Below are positions 1 to 9,404 of a stretch of 64,000 nucleotides of DNA, one piece after another (position 1 is the stretch's first letter; the number at the start of each line of letters is the position of its first letter). Location: the NCBI RefSeq assembly GCF_030246925.1, contig NZ_CP126740.1, forward strand, positions 1,860,001-1,924,000. The letters are read 5' to 3'. Below the pieces are notes generated by a model. That model saw nothing but the letters and a program-made list of their open reading frames with translations. It was not told where the DNA came from and ran no database searches. Source of the DNA: Microbacterium sp. zg-Y625. GTDB taxonomy: Bacteria > Actinomycetota > Actinomycetes > Actinomycetales > Microbacteriaceae. The translations under genes and the position numbers were made by a program.

Positions 1-533
1 TTCTCGTAGGCACGCTGCAGGTCGACCACCTGCGACAGGTCGAGGCCGGCGACCCCGCGCGGGCGCGCGACGGCGTACTCCTCGATGCTGCGCATCGTGA
101 CCTTGCGCCATTCGATCTCGGCGGCGACGTCGCGCAGCGCCATGGGGCCGGGATCGAACCCGAGGGTGTCGGCGGCGTGGGCCAGCATGCGCACCTTGCC
201 GTTGACGATCGACGGCGCGCTGCCGCCGGCCAGCTGCGGCCAGAAGAAGTTCAGCTGGGCGAGCGCCGCCGCGTGGAAGGTGCGGGCGGCGACCCCCGGC
301 ACGCCCAGCGCGCGCAGCCTGCCGCGCAGCTCGCCGGCGGCCTTCGTCGTGAAGGTCACCGCCATGACGCGCGAGGGCGAGTACGCGCCCGTGTCGACGC
401 CGTGTGCGATGCGGTGCGTGATGACCCGGGTCTTGCCGGTGCCGGCACCGGCGAGCACGCACACCGGTCCCCGCAGCGCGGTGGCCGCCTGCAGCTGCGC
501 GTCGTCGAGCCCAGCGAGGGGAACGGTGCTCAC
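1..533 (-). CDS. uvrD2: ATP-dependent DNA helicase UvrD2 (3'-truncated by window edge)
   Basis: Superfamily 1A helicase, N-terminal part only; the gene runs off the left edge. The visible protein begins VSTVPLAGLDDAQLQAATAL and carries Walker A (AGAGTGKT), followed by motif Ia in AVTFTTKAAGELRGRL. These motifs bind ATP and single-stranded DNA in UvrD/PcrA-type unwinding enzymes used in repair. The GTG start at 533 shares GTGA with the stop of nudC, so the two genes are probably translationally coupled. The UvrD2 name rests on the motifs plus the neighbours nudC and adnAB, an order I recall from mycobacteria. The HRDC domain expected at the C-terminus lies outside the window and was not seen. 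Confidence 0.88.
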   Translation of the reverse strand, partial: MSTVPLAGLDDAQLQAATALRGPVCVLAGAGTGKTRVITHRIAHGVDTGAYSPSRVMAVTFTTKAAGELRGRLRALGVPGVAARTFHAAALAQLNFFWPQLAGGSAPSIVNGKVRMLAHAADTLGFDPGPMALRDVAAEIEWRKVTMRSIEEYAVARPRGVAGLDLSQVVDLQRAYE

Positions 534-1441
534 GCGCGTCCCTCGAGCCAGTCGGTGATGAGGCGGTGGGCGATCGAGGCGGTGCCCGGCAGCAGCACGT
601 CGCCACCGCCGGCGAGGGCCTCGGCGATCTCGTGCCGGGTGAACCAGCGCACGGCGACGATCTCTTCGCCGTCGGCGCGCGCCGCCTGCTCATCGTCGGC
701 CACGGCGTGAAAGCCGAGCATGAGCGAGCGCGGATAGGGCCATGCCTGCGAGCCGCCGTATCGCAATGCGCTCAGCCGCACTCCCGCCTCTTCGTGCACC
801 TCACGCTCGACGGCGGTCTCGAGCGACTCCCCCGCTTCGACGAACCCGGCGAAGGTGGAGTACCGATTGTGCTGGGCCCACATCGCATTGGACCCGAGAA
901 GCAGACGCTGCCGATCGGGACTGGTGACGGCCACGATGACGGCGGGATCGGTGCGGGGGAAATGCTCTCTGCCGCAGCCCTGGCACGTGCGGGCCCAGCC
1001 GGCCGCGTGCACGCGGGTCGCCGAGCCGCACGCGGGGCAGAAGGGGGCCTCCAGCAGCCACCGTCCGAGGCTCAGCGCGGCGACGAACGCGTCGGCGTCG
1101 GCGGGGGCGAGCTCGCCGCCGACCGCGCGGAGCGCTCCCCAGGTCTCGGCGACCGCGGGAACCTCGGCGTCGGCCGTGGCGGCCGCAAGCAGCAGCGGCA
1201 CGCCGTCGGCATCGCGTCCGAGAAAGGCCCACGTCACGTCGCCCGCGACCTCGCGCGGGCGCAGCCAGCGCAGGGCGCCGTCGGCCGTCAGCGGCGCGCG
1301 ATCGCCGTGCACCACGAGCACGCGGGCGTCGGGACGTGCGCGTGCCTCGTCGAGCAGGCCCTCCGCGGCGCGCTCGTGGGCAGCCCGGTCCAGCCCGATC
1401 TGCACGGGCGACGCGGGCTGCGGGCTCTCGGGCACCGTCAT
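530..1441 (-). CDS. nudC: NAD(+) diphosphatase / NADH pyrophosphatase, Nudix family
   Basis: 303 aa cytosolic hydrolase that splits NAD(H) to NMN(H) and AMP; the family also removes NAD caps from RNA. Residues 135, 138, 153 and 156 form a four-cysteine zinc ribbon (CPAC...CQGC). The Nudix box spans about 199-221 (GFVEAGESLE, then REVHEEAGV), with the Glu residues that hold the metal. The following SQAWPYP at 231-237 matches the SQPWPFPxS signature that separates NudC from other Nudix enzymes. The N-terminal domain is poorly conserved, as usual. A purine-rich AGAGAGG lies upstream of the ATG. The gene overlaps uvrD2 by four bases and is divergent from the phosphotransferase gene across a 65-base gap. 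Confidence 0.93.
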   Translation of the reverse strand: MTVPESPQPASPVQIGLDRAAHERAAEGLLDEARARPDARVLVVHGDRAPLTADGALRWLRPREVAGDVTWAFLGRDADGVPLLLAAATADAEVPAVAETWGALRAVGGELAPADADAFVAALSLGRWLLEAPFCPACGSATRVHAAGWARTCQGCGREHFPRTDPAVIVAVTSPDRQRLLLGSNAMWAQHNRYSTFAGFVEAGESLETAVEREVHEEAGVRLSALRYGGSQAWPYPRSLMLGFHAVADDEQAARADGEEIVAVRWFTRHEIAEALAGGGDVLLPGTASIAHRLITDWLEGRA

Positions 1442-1493
1442 CCGGGACCTCTCTTGCGGGCGTGGCGCGGGGGTGAACGGAGCGCGCGCGACC

Positions 1494-1499
1494 TACCCT
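1494..1499 (+). promoter_or_regulatory. -10 element TACCCT, leaderless start of the phosphotransferase
   Basis: TACCCT lies seven bases before the ATG at 1507. That spacing puts transcription initiation at or next to the start codon and argues for the ATG at 1507 over the in-frame GTG at 1501, which lies almost inside the promoter. No consensus -35 is visible. Confidence 0.5.
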
Positions 1500-1506
1500 T
1501 GTGGGC

Positions 1507-2790
1507 ATGGCACGCTCTCCCTTCACTCTAGCCGCGTCGGTCACGTCGGCCCTTCCCCGGGTCGCCGTCGTCGGGGTCGGAGAGCTGACCGAAAGCGCCG
1601 CCGGCCGCTTCGATGCGGCGGTGGCCGACCTCGACGACGGCCGCCGCGTGGTCGTGCGGGTGGCGAACTCCCCCGAGGCCGACGACGAGCTGGTGGCGCA
1701 GGTGCGCGTGCTGCGGGCCCTGTCGGCCGGCGTGCGGGGCGTGCTGCCCTTCCGTGCTCCCGAGGTGCTGGGCGAAGCAGGGCTCGGCGGCTCACGGGTG
1801 GTCGTGTCCGACCTGCTGCCGGGCTACCGTGTCGAGGCGGCGCACGTGCCGCCCGGGCGCGGTGTCGCGACCTCGCTGGGCGCCGCGATCGCCGACGTCC
1901 ATGGCCTCCCCGTCTCGGTCGTGCGCGACGCGGGTCTGCCCGCCCGCACGCCCGCGCAGGTGCGTGACGAGGCGGAGCGGATGCTGGATCGGGCCGAAGC
2001 CACCGGGCTCCTCCCCTTCGCCCTGCTGCGGCGTTGGAGCACGGCTCTCGCCGCGGACGAGCTCTGGCGTTTCGATGCCGCTGTGACGCTCGGCGGGGTC
2101 GAGCCCACCGCCTTCCTGCTCGAAGATGTGAACGACGTTCCCACCGTCACCGGGCTGCTGGACTGGCATGGCCTGAGCGTCGGCGACCCCGCGGCGGACC
2201 TGCGATGGCTGGCATCCGCGCCCGGGGCCGCCGAAGACGTGTACGCCGGGTACCTGGGCCGGGCCCACCGTGCACCCGACGCTCGGCTGCGCGACCGCGC
2301 GCGCCTCTACGCCGAACTGGAGTTCGCGAAGTGGCTCGTGCACGGGCAGGCCGCCGGCAGCGAGAGCGTCGTGAGCGACGCCGTCGCCCTGCTGGAATCG
2401 CTCGCCGAAGGAGTCGGCGAGACGCCGCTGGTCTCGGCCGACGCGGTCGACGTCGACGACGCCCTGGCCCGCGTGGGCCGCATGTCGGATGCCACCGGCG
2501 AGATCGTCGACACGTCGATGCAGACCGACACATACGACCCCTCGATGCTCTCGATGTTCGCCCAGGACACCGCCGACAGCGACACCGACCCCACCGCCCA
2601 GCCGACCCAGCCCCTCGAGCTCTCGCTGTTCTCCTCGGACGACGGGGCGTCCGGCACTGCCCCCGCCCGCACCTCGGCCGAGGCCGCAGACGAAGCCGAC
2701 CGCGGCGACAGCGCCGCCGGTCCCGCCCACGAGCAGGAGCGCGACGACGCAGCCCGCAACGCCCTGCGTCGCTGGCGCACCGCGGAGTAG
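1507..2790 (+). CDS. Phosphotransferase (APH)-fold protein with degenerate catalytic loop
   Basis: 427 aa. Residues about 30-290 have the aminoglycoside/choline-kinase fold: a lysine-poor N-lobe, then the C-lobe sequence GLLDWHGLSVGDPAADLRWL, whose LDW Asp is the metal-binding residue of the family. The preceding Brenner loop, normally HGDxxxxN, reads TLGGVEPTAFLL here: the catalytic Asp is replaced by Gly (about residue 197), the His by Leu and the Asn by Ala. Phosphotransfer activity is therefore doubtful. The last 100 residues are an acidic, Thr/Ser/Pro-rich tail. It is divergent from nudC and convergent with adnB, so it sits inside a repair cluster. Similar genes are often labelled macrolide 2'-phosphotransferase; this sequence gives no support for a resistance role. 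Confidence 0.75.
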   Translation: MARSPFTLAASVTSALPRVAVVGVGELTESAAGRFDAAVADLDDGRRVVVRVANSPEADDELVAQVRVLRALSAGVRGVLPFRAPEVLGEAGLGGSRVVVSDLLPGYRVEAAHVPPGRGVATSLGAAIADVHGLPVSVVRDAGLPARTPAQVRDEAERMLDRAEATGLLPFALLRRWSTALAADELWRFDAAVTLGGVEPTAFLLEDVNDVPTVTGLLDWHGLSVGDPAADLRWLASAPGAAEDVYAGYLGRAHRAPDARLRDRARLYAELEFAKWLVHGQAAGSESVVSDAVALLESLAEGVGETPLVSADAVDVDDALARVGRMSDATGEIVDTSMQTDTYDPSMLSMFAQDTADSDTDPTAQPTQPLELSLFSSDDGASGTAPARTSAEAADEADRGDSAAGPAHEQERDDAARNALRRWRTAE

Positions 2791-2838
2791 CAACGGCGCC
2801 GGCACGCCGGGGAACGCGGCGGTGCCACGTCGCTGGGC

Positions 2839-5800
2839 TCAGCCCCGCAGCACGACTCCCGCGCCGACGTAGACGAGGGCGACGTCGATGAGCTCCACCG
2901 GCACGCCGTGCTTGGCGTGGTACGCCGTGCGGTACAGCTCCAGCTGCACCATGCGCTGCTCGCGCTCGGCCGCCGTCGCCGGCGGGCGACCGGTCTTCCA
3001 GTCGACGATCTCGTAGCGCTCTCCCCGGCGGTAGACGGCGTCGAGCTTGCAGATGATGACGTGCTCCCGGCCGTCGGGCCCGGTCATCGTGAAGTCGATC
3101 TCGGTCTCGACCTCGATCGGGCGCAGCGGCGCCCACTCGGTGGCGGCGAACGCCTCCTTCAGCTGGGCCATCGCCTCGACGTCATCGGCCGACAGCGGAG
3201 CCGCGCCGTCACCGGTGTCGTCGTCGAGCTCCCACAGCGCGTCGTCGGTCGATGACCCGGCGCCGACCAGGCCCGAGCGGTGCTCCACCCACGCGTGGAA
3301 GAGCGTCCCCAGACGCGTCTGACGGTACGGCCGCTCCGGCAGCGGCCGCGCGACGGCGGCGACGGTGCCGGCGAAGTCGCTGACGTAGTCCTTGTAGCGC
3401 GAGGCCGGAATGCGGGTGGGTGCCGAGCGCACCCTGTCGGCGGCGCGGGCCGCGCGCTCCGCCAGCAGCAGCTCGAGCTCGGGATGCGGCTGCGGCCGCG
3501 GCGTCGCCTGCGCCGCGCGCACCGCCTCGGCCGCGGCGTGCACGGCGTGCGCGCGCCCGCCCAGCGGGTCGATCGGCCAGGTGAGCAGGCGACGCTCCCC
3601 CAGGTACGGGTTCTCATCGGGCTGCGGATCGGGCGGCTCGATGCCGAGCGCCTGCGCCATCTCGACCAGGAAGACGCCCGGATCCCGGGCGCTGCGCGTG
3701 CCCGACCAGCTCGAGCCGCTCATGAGCAGGTGATCGCGCGCGCGGGTGACCGCCACATAGGCCAGCCTGCGGTCCTCCTCGAGCTGACGCGCGCGCTGGG
3801 CGGCGACGAAGTCCTCGAGGGCCGTCTTCAAGGCCTGCTGCGTCGGCGCGTCGTCGCGGTGCCAGCGGAACCGCGGCAGCCACGGGGCGTCGCCGCGGAA
3901 CTCGTACGGCAGCACGCCGAACGACAACCAGCCCTTGGTGTCCTTCGCCGCGGTGGGCAGCTCGTCCTTCACCAGGCGCACCACCGCCACGGCGTCCCAC
4001 TCGAGCCCCTTGGAGCCGTGGATCGTCAGCAGCTGCACGACGTCGTCCTCGGGCGGCTCGGTGCGGGGGGCGAATTCGTCGAGCTTCTCGGCGTGGTCGA
4101 GCCAGGCCAGCAGACTCGAGAGCGACCCTGTCTCGTCCGCGGCGAGAAAGCCGTGCAGCTCGTCGACGAAGGCGCGCAGCTGCTCCGAGGCGATGCGGGC
4201 GGGACCGCGCGCCTCGTTCGCGGCGAGTTCGACGTCGAGCCGCAGCTCGAGCTCGATGAGCCGCACCAGCTCGGGGATGGGAAGCCGCGCCGCACGCCGC
4301 AGGCCCGCGAAGACCGCCCCGGCCTCGCGCAGTCGCTCGCGCGCCGCCGGCGTGAACCCGGCGAGCCACCCGTGGTCCGCGGGATGCCGCAGCACGAAGT
4401 CGAGCGCATCGATGAGCGACCCCTGATCCTGCCCGGCCGAACCGCGCAGCCGCTCGGCCACCTCGGGCGCGAGGGGCCGGAGGGCGTGGTCGTGGCGCAC
4501 GATGCGGCGAGCGAGCTCCGCCAGCGCACGCAGGTCCGCCAGCCCGATCGCCCAGCGGGGCCCGGACAGCAGCCGGATGAGGGCGGAGCCCGCCGTCGGG
4601 TCGGCGATCACCCGCAGCGCGGAGACCACGTCGACGACCTCGGGGGTGGACAGCAGGCCGCCGAGCCCCAGGATGCGGTGCGGGATGCCGCGACGCGCGA
4701 GCGCATCGCCGAAACGCACCATGTGCTTCTTGCTGCGGAAGAGGATCGCGCCCGTGGTGGCCTGCCCGGCGGCGGCGCGGCGGTCACGCACGTCGGCGAA
4801 CCACTGGGCGACGCGCTCCGTCTCGGCATCCAGGTCGTCGTCGAACGCGATCTGCACGTCGCCCGCGGGGGCGCCGGGGCGCGCCAGCAGCTCGTCCACC
4901 GGCACCGGCGCGGTCGCCGCGAGGGGGGCCAGCACGGCGTTCGCGGCCGTCAGCACCCGCCGGCTGTTGCGCCAGCTCGTGCGCAGGGCGAAACGGCCAC
5001 TCTCGCCGTCACCGGCGAACGCCCGCGCGAAGTCGCCGAGGTTGCCGGCGCTCGCCCCCCGCCACCCGTAGATCGACTGGTGCGGGTCACCGACCGCCAT
5101 GACCCCGGTGCCCCGGAAGAGGGTGGCCAGCAGGTCCGTCTGCACGACCGACGTGTCCTGGTATTCGTCCAGCAGCACGACGCGGTAGCGATCGCGCAGC
5201 TCTGCGGCCACCGACTCGTGGCTGCGCACGACTTCGAGGGCGCCCGCGACCTGGTCCGAGAAGTCGATGACCCCGAGCCGTGCCTTCTGCCGGTCGTACT
5301 CGGCGGCCAGCTCCGCCAGCAGGGAGAGGGCGCCGACCTTCTCGGCGGCGCGCGCGATCTCGGCGTACACGACGGTGCGCTTGTTCTCGGAGGGACGCTC
5401 GACGACATCCGCGAACCGCTCCGGGAAGGCGGCGAGCTCCGCCAGGGGAACGAGGTTGTCGACGCTGTCGCGGGCGATGCGCAGCGCCGCGTCGATGATG
5501 CTGCGCACCGACTCGCCGCGCTCCTCCAGCCGCGGATCCTCCGAGGCGAGCACGACGCGGCGCATGAGGAGCCAGGCCGCGGAGTCGCTGAGCACCGCCG
5601 CCTGGCCGTCGCGGCCGATGCGCACGGCGTGTTCGCGCACGATCGCATCGGCGAAGCTGTTGTACGTCGACACCGTGGGCCGGTGCAGCAGCGACTCGTC
5701 GTCGGCGTCGTCTGGCACGGCGCCGGTGGCGGAGACGAGGTCCGCGAGGAGCGCCCGCCGCGCGGCGTCGTTCTGCGCGTCGGCGAAGGCGTCGAGACGC

Positions 5801-6126
5801 CCCTGGGCGTGCAGCGCGGGGAGGTGCGCCAGCAGCCCGCGCCGCTCGAACTCCGCCAGGCGCTGCAGCCGCTTGTGGATGCGCTCGGCCAGCTCGCCGG
5901 CAGCCTTGCGGGTGAAGGTCAGCCCCAGCACCTGATCGCGTCGCACCAGGCCGTTGGCGACGAGCCACACCACCCGGCCCGCCATCGTCTCGGTCTTGCC
6001 GCTGCCGGCGCCGGCGACGACGAGGCCCGGCTGCAGGGGCGACTCGATGACGGCGGCCTGCTCGGGCGTGGGCGGGAACTGCCCGAGCGCCGCGGCGATG
6101 GCCTGGGCCGAGATGACGCCGTTCAT
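2839..6126 (-). CDS. adnB: AdnB-type helicase-nuclease subunit (UvrD/RecB-like)
   Basis: 1095 aa subunit of the AdnAB double-strand-break resection motor-nuclease, the actinobacterial counterpart of RecBCD/AddAB. All SF1A helicase motifs are intact: Walker A AGAGSGKT (39-45), LLDEYQDTS (about 317), GDPHQSIYGWRGA (about 350), SWRNSRR, TIHGSKGLEWD (about 705) and YVAVTRARDHL (about 790). A RecB-type nuclease domain follows at the C-terminus: GTLFHAWVEHR (about 944), IICKLDAVYRR, the active-site IVDWKTG (about 1043) and QLELYRTAYH. The ATG shares ATGA with the stop of adnA, so expression is coupled. No zinc-cluster cysteines characteristic of AddB are evident. Both motor and nuclease look active. 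Confidence 0.93.
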   Translation of the reverse strand: MNGVISAQAIAAALGQFPPTPEQAAVIESPLQPGLVVAGAGSGKTETMAGRVVWLVANGLVRRDQVLGLTFTRKAAGELAERIHKRLQRLAEFERRGLLAHLPALHAQGRLDAFADAQNDAARRALLADLVSATGAVPDDADDESLLHRPTVSTYNSFADAIVREHAVRIGRDGQAAVLSDSAAWLLMRRVVLASEDPRLEERGESVRSIIDAALRIARDSVDNLVPLAELAAFPERFADVVERPSENKRTVVYAEIARAAEKVGALSLLAELAAEYDRQKARLGVIDFSDQVAGALEVVRSHESVAAELRDRYRVVLLDEYQDTSVVQTDLLATLFRGTGVMAVGDPHQSIYGWRGASAGNLGDFARAFAGDGESGRFALRTSWRNSRRVLTAANAVLAPLAATAPVPVDELLARPGAPAGDVQIAFDDDLDAETERVAQWFADVRDRRAAAGQATTGAILFRSKKHMVRFGDALARRGIPHRILGLGGLLSTPEVVDVVSALRVIADPTAGSALIRLLSGPRWAIGLADLRALAELARRIVRHDHALRPLAPEVAERLRGSAGQDQGSLIDALDFVLRHPADHGWLAGFTPAARERLREAGAVFAGLRRAARLPIPELVRLIELELRLDVELAANEARGPARIASEQLRAFVDELHGFLAADETGSLSSLLAWLDHAEKLDEFAPRTEPPEDDVVQLLTIHGSKGLEWDAVAVVRLVKDELPTAAKDTKGWLSFGVLPYEFRGDAPWLPRFRWHRDDAPTQQALKTALEDFVAAQRARQLEEDRRLAYVAVTRARDHLLMSGSSWSGTRSARDPGVFLVEMAQALGIEPPDPQPDENPYLGERRLLTWPIDPLGGRAHAVHAAAEAVRAAQATPRPQPHPELELLLAERAARAADRVRSAPTRIPASRYKDYVSDFAGTVAAVARPLPERPYRQTRLGTLFHAWVEHRSGLVGAGSSTDDALWELDDDTGDGAAPLSADDVEAMAQLKEAFAATEWAPLRPIEVETEIDFTMTGPDGREHVIICKLDAVYRRGERYEIVDWKTGRPPATAAEREQRMVQLELYRTAYHAKHGVPVELIDVALVYVGAGVVLRG

Positions 6127-9100
6127 GAGCTCACCGCACCGATCGTATGGATCCGGCAGAGGCCGTACGAATGCTCATCGCGGCAGTGCTCCTCGTAGGG
6201 CGCGACGAAGGAGGTGCCCCGCATGACATCGACGGCGGCGACGACGCGCGCCACGAAGGCGGCACGACTGTCGTCGTCGAAGGGCAGCTGGCGCGGGGTG
6301 ACATAGTCCTTGGATGCCGCGGTCGGCCGCAGCACCAGCAGCTTCGCCCCGCCCGGGCGCGCGCCGTCGGGTGCGGCCACGGCGCCGGACTCGAAGGCGA
6401 GCTGATAGGCCGCCAGCTGCGGATTGTCGGCGACGGCCTTGTCGGTCTGGGGTTCGGTCTTGCCCGTCTTGAGGTCGACGATCACGACCGAGCCGTCGGG
6501 TCCGATCTCCACGCGATCGATGTAGCCGCTGAGCACCGCCGTGTGCTCTCCGGCGTCGGGAAGCGGGATCGGCACCTCGAAGTGCGGCTCGGCGCTCACG
6601 AGGGTCACACCCTCGCGCTCCGCGTCGCGCAGGTACCGGTGCAGGCGCCGCACGAGGTCCCGCGCTCGGGTGCGCTCGGCCCGGTCGCGCCACGCCGCGT
6701 CGAAGTCCAGTTCCTTCCAGCGCTGCTGCACGATGTCCCAGAGCCCTTCCTCATCGAGCCCCGCGCCGTGCTCGAGGGCCGCGTGGATCAGGGTGCCGAG
6801 GCCCGCCACCGCGCCGCCCGCGTCGCCGCCGAGCTCGGCGATGACCCAATCCAGCTGGCACTGCTCCAGCGCCTGCAGGCGCGAGGGCGACACCCGCACG
6901 TCCTCGCGGTCCAGATCCCGCAGCGGCGCGGTGGTGGTCGGGCCGGCGACCCCGTACCACTGGGCGGGGTCGGCCCCTGCGACACCGGCGTCGGCGAGCA
7001 GGGCCAGCTGGCCGGCGGCGGCGGCGCGCGCCGCTGCGGGGGCACGGGGGTCGGTCAACGCGCGGCGGTGCAGGGCGACGAGTCCGCGGAGGGTCAGGGG
7101 GTGCTCTGCCTCCCGCGGCGCGGGTTGCGGATCGGGCAGCAGCTCGAACAGCACGCTGGGTCCGGTGTCGTCGTCGTCGACGGCGGTGACGATGAGCTGC
7201 GACGTCGCGCGCGAGACGGCGCGGGCGAACAGGCGCAGCTCATCGTGCATCGCCTGGCGTCGCCGGTCCAGCACGTCGACGGCATCGTCGCCCTCGACTG
7301 CTCCCGCCAGGCGCCACGTCTCCAGCAGGCTGCCGCGCAGGCGCGTGTTCGGCCACACCCCGTCCTGCACGCCGGCCACCACGACCGTGTCGAATTCGAG
7401 CCCGAGCGAGCCGGCCGGCGTCAGCACCCGCACGCTGGCCTCGGGCGGAGGCGCCGTGAGGCGGTCTTCGGCCACATCGCTGTCGAGGATGCCGCGCACG
7501 AACGCCAGCGGCGGGGCGCCGTCCTCGCGCTCCACCGCCCGCTTCGCGGCCTGGAAGAGCGCGACCACCGCGTCGAGGTCCCGGTTCGCCTGCTCGGCCA
7601 GCGGCCCGTGGCCATGCGCGGCCTCGGCCCACGGCGTCTGCAGCCCCGCACGTTCCCAGGCGGTCCAGAGCATCTCGTGCACGGTCGCACCGCCGGCGTG
7701 CTGCGCGGCCAGCTGCGCGAGGGTGCCCGCGACCCGCGCTGCCCGGCGGGCCTCACGGGTGTCGATGAGCTCCAGCTCCAGCGGGCGCGCCATGCCGGAC
7801 ACGAGCAGGTCGTGCCCGCTGCGCTCGCCCCCGGCCGCGAGCTCGGTCTCTCGCAGGGTCGTGCGCAGCCGCCGCAGTTCCACCGGGTCCATGCCGGCGG
7901 TCACGCCCAGCAGCACATCGGTGACGTCGTCGACGGTCCACTCCTGGGTCGGGCGGGCCGACAGCTCCACCACCCGCAGCAGGTCGCGCACCGGGCGCAG
8001 CACGCCCAGCGCCTGGCCGGGGCCGCTCGCGCGGGCGGGCACCTCGCGCGCCGCCAGCTCCGCCTCGAGGGCCGAGACCTGGCGGGTGTCGTGGGCGATG
8101 ACGGCGCACCGGTCCCATGGCACCCCATCGCGCAGGTGCCGCTCCCGCAGCAGGCGGGCGATGGCGTCGAACTCCTCCGAGGGCGAGCGCAGGGTGAAGG
8201 CGCGCACGGACGCGTGCTGCGCCACCCGGTCGTCAGGCTCGGCCGGACGCACGCGGTGGCTGACGATGCCCACGGCGCCGATGCGCTCGGTGACCGACGC
8301 CAGCAGAGACCGCTGCGCCGGCGTTCCCCGGTGCACCCCGGTGAGGACGATGGGCGGGGCCGCCGCCGCCAGCCGGGCGAAGTTCCGCGGCGACGCGCCG
8401 CGGAACGTCCCCGAGCCGACGTCGGGGTCACCGAACGCCATGACGGCGATGCCGTGTGCGCGGCAGGCCTCGAGCAGCTCGACACCGCCGAGGGTGAGCT
8501 CCTGCGCGTCGTCGACCAGCAGCACGCGCACCGCGGCGAAGGGCCCGAGCACCGCCGCTCCCGGGGTGCTGGTGCGCAGGATGCCGACGGCTTCGCGCAC
8601 GAGCCCCGCGGCATCGCGGTGCGCGCCGCGCATGTCGGCGCGCACGCGCTCGTACTCGGTCGCGAACGATGCCAGCGACTCCCAGGCCGGCAGCTCCAGT
8701 CGCCGAGCCAGGGCGCCGAGGCGGGCCGGCGTCACCCCGAGGGTGGTGCACTCCGCGAGGAACGTGCGCACCTCGGCGCGGAACCCCGCCGTGCCGCGGA
8801 TGGGCGCCGGCAGCCACTCCGGCCAGCGGGATGCTCCCCCGGCTTCGTCCTCGGCGTCGCCGGCCAGAAGATCCTGCAGCAGCTGGTCCTCGTCGGCGCC
8901 GGTCAGCAGCTGCGGGGGCTCCCCGCCGCCGTGCACCGCCGCGGCGCGGACGAGCTGGAAGGCCAGCGAGGCGACCGAGCGCGCCAGCGGGCCCGCCGTC
9001 GCGCGGCCCACGGCCAGCGCCAGCCGGTCACGCAGCGCCGTCGCCGCCGTGCGGCTCGAGGTGAGCACCACGATCGTGTCGGGGTCGACCCCGGCGTCGA

Positions 9101-9278
9101 CGAGCGCCCGCACGCGCGCCACGAGGGTGGCGGTCTTTCCGGTCCCGGGCGCGCCGACCACCACCGCCGACGTCTCCGGCGCGAGGGCGAGCACCTGCCG
9201 CTGAGCGGCGTCGGGAGCGAAGGCGGCATCGGATCCGGGCTCGGGTGCCCTGGGCTCACTCTGTCGCATCGAAGCCAC
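6123..9278 (-). CDS. adnA: AdnA-type helicase-nuclease subunit
   Basis: 1051 aa partner of AdnB, first gene of the pair. Walker A is canonical (GAPGTGKT, 42-49) and the RecB-like nuclease is complete: GTLIHAALEHG (about 829), LSGYIDRVEIG, VIVDLKTG (about 934) and QLAAYQLAFE. The other helicase motifs are eroded. Motif II reads LLVDDAQE rather than DEaQD; motif III reads GDPDVGSGTFRGA, without the usual Gln and Tyr; motif V reads TPAGSLGLEFD, without the HGSKG core. Motif VI survives as AVSRATSQL. This fits a complex in which AdnB supplies most translocation and AdnA mainly the second nuclease, as I recall reported for mycobacterial AdnAB. Divergent from the DUF3107 gene. Confidence 0.92.
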   Translation of the reverse strand: MASMRQSEPRAPEPGSDAAFAPDAAQRQVLALAPETSAVVVGAPGTGKTATLVARVRALVDAGVDPDTIVVLTSSRTAATALRDRLALAVGRATAGPLARSVASLAFQLVRAAAVHGGGEPPQLLTGADEDQLLQDLLAGDAEDEAGGASRWPEWLPAPIRGTAGFRAEVRTFLAECTTLGVTPARLGALARRLELPAWESLASFATEYERVRADMRGAHRDAAGLVREAVGILRTSTPGAAVLGPFAAVRVLLVDDAQELTLGGVELLEACRAHGIAVMAFGDPDVGSGTFRGASPRNFARLAAAAPPIVLTGVHRGTPAQRSLLASVTERIGAVGIVSHRVRPAEPDDRVAQHASVRAFTLRSPSEEFDAIARLLRERHLRDGVPWDRCAVIAHDTRQVSALEAELAAREVPARASGPGQALGVLRPVRDLLRVVELSARPTQEWTVDDVTDVLLGVTAGMDPVELRRLRTTLRETELAAGGERSGHDLLVSGMARPLELELIDTREARRAARVAGTLAQLAAQHAGGATVHEMLWTAWERAGLQTPWAEAAHGHGPLAEQANRDLDAVVALFQAAKRAVEREDGAPPLAFVRGILDSDVAEDRLTAPPPEASVRVLTPAGSLGLEFDTVVVAGVQDGVWPNTRLRGSLLETWRLAGAVEGDDAVDVLDRRRQAMHDELRLFARAVSRATSQLIVTAVDDDDTGPSVLFELLPDPQPAPREAEHPLTLRGLVALHRRALTDPRAPAAARAAAAGQLALLADAGVAGADPAQWYGVAGPTTTAPLRDLDREDVRVSPSRLQALEQCQLDWVIAELGGDAGGAVAGLGTLIHAALEHGAGLDEEGLWDIVQQRWKELDFDAAWRDRAERTRARDLVRRLHRYLRDAEREGVTLVSAEPHFEVPIPLPDAGEHTAVLSGYIDRVEIGPDGSVVIVDLKTGKTEPQTDKAVADNPQLAAYQLAFESGAVAAPDGARPGGAKLLVLRPTAASKDYVTPRQLPFDDDSRAAFVARVVAAVDVMRGTSFVAPYEEHCRDEHSYGLCRIHTIGAVSS

Positions 9279-9404
9279 GGTAGCCGCCCCCGCCGACGTT
9301 CGCCGACAGCGAGCGCACCCCGTACGGCCGCCGACTGCGCCCGCCCGTGTCGTAGAGTCGGACTGCGCCCGCGGCGATGGCCGGGGCCGGAAAGGCAGTC
9401 ACCC
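9279..9404. promoter_or_regulatory. Divergent intergenic region between adnA and the DUF3107 gene
   Basis: 126 bases without an ORF I can support. It must hold the promoters of the adnAB operon (leftward) and of the DUF3107 gene (rightward). A TAGAGT hexamer at 9353-9358 is a possible rightward -10, about 45 bases before the GTG. I see no clear SOS box. Confidence 0.4.

Noticed and set aside
3280..6198. Very long plus-strand open frame opposite adnB (and similar ones opposite adnA and gcvP)
   Set aside because: Opposite-strand frames stay open by codon bias in high-GC DNA; the translations are Arg/Gly/Ala/Pro-rich with no family motifs, while the minus-strand frames carry complete helicase or enzyme motifs.
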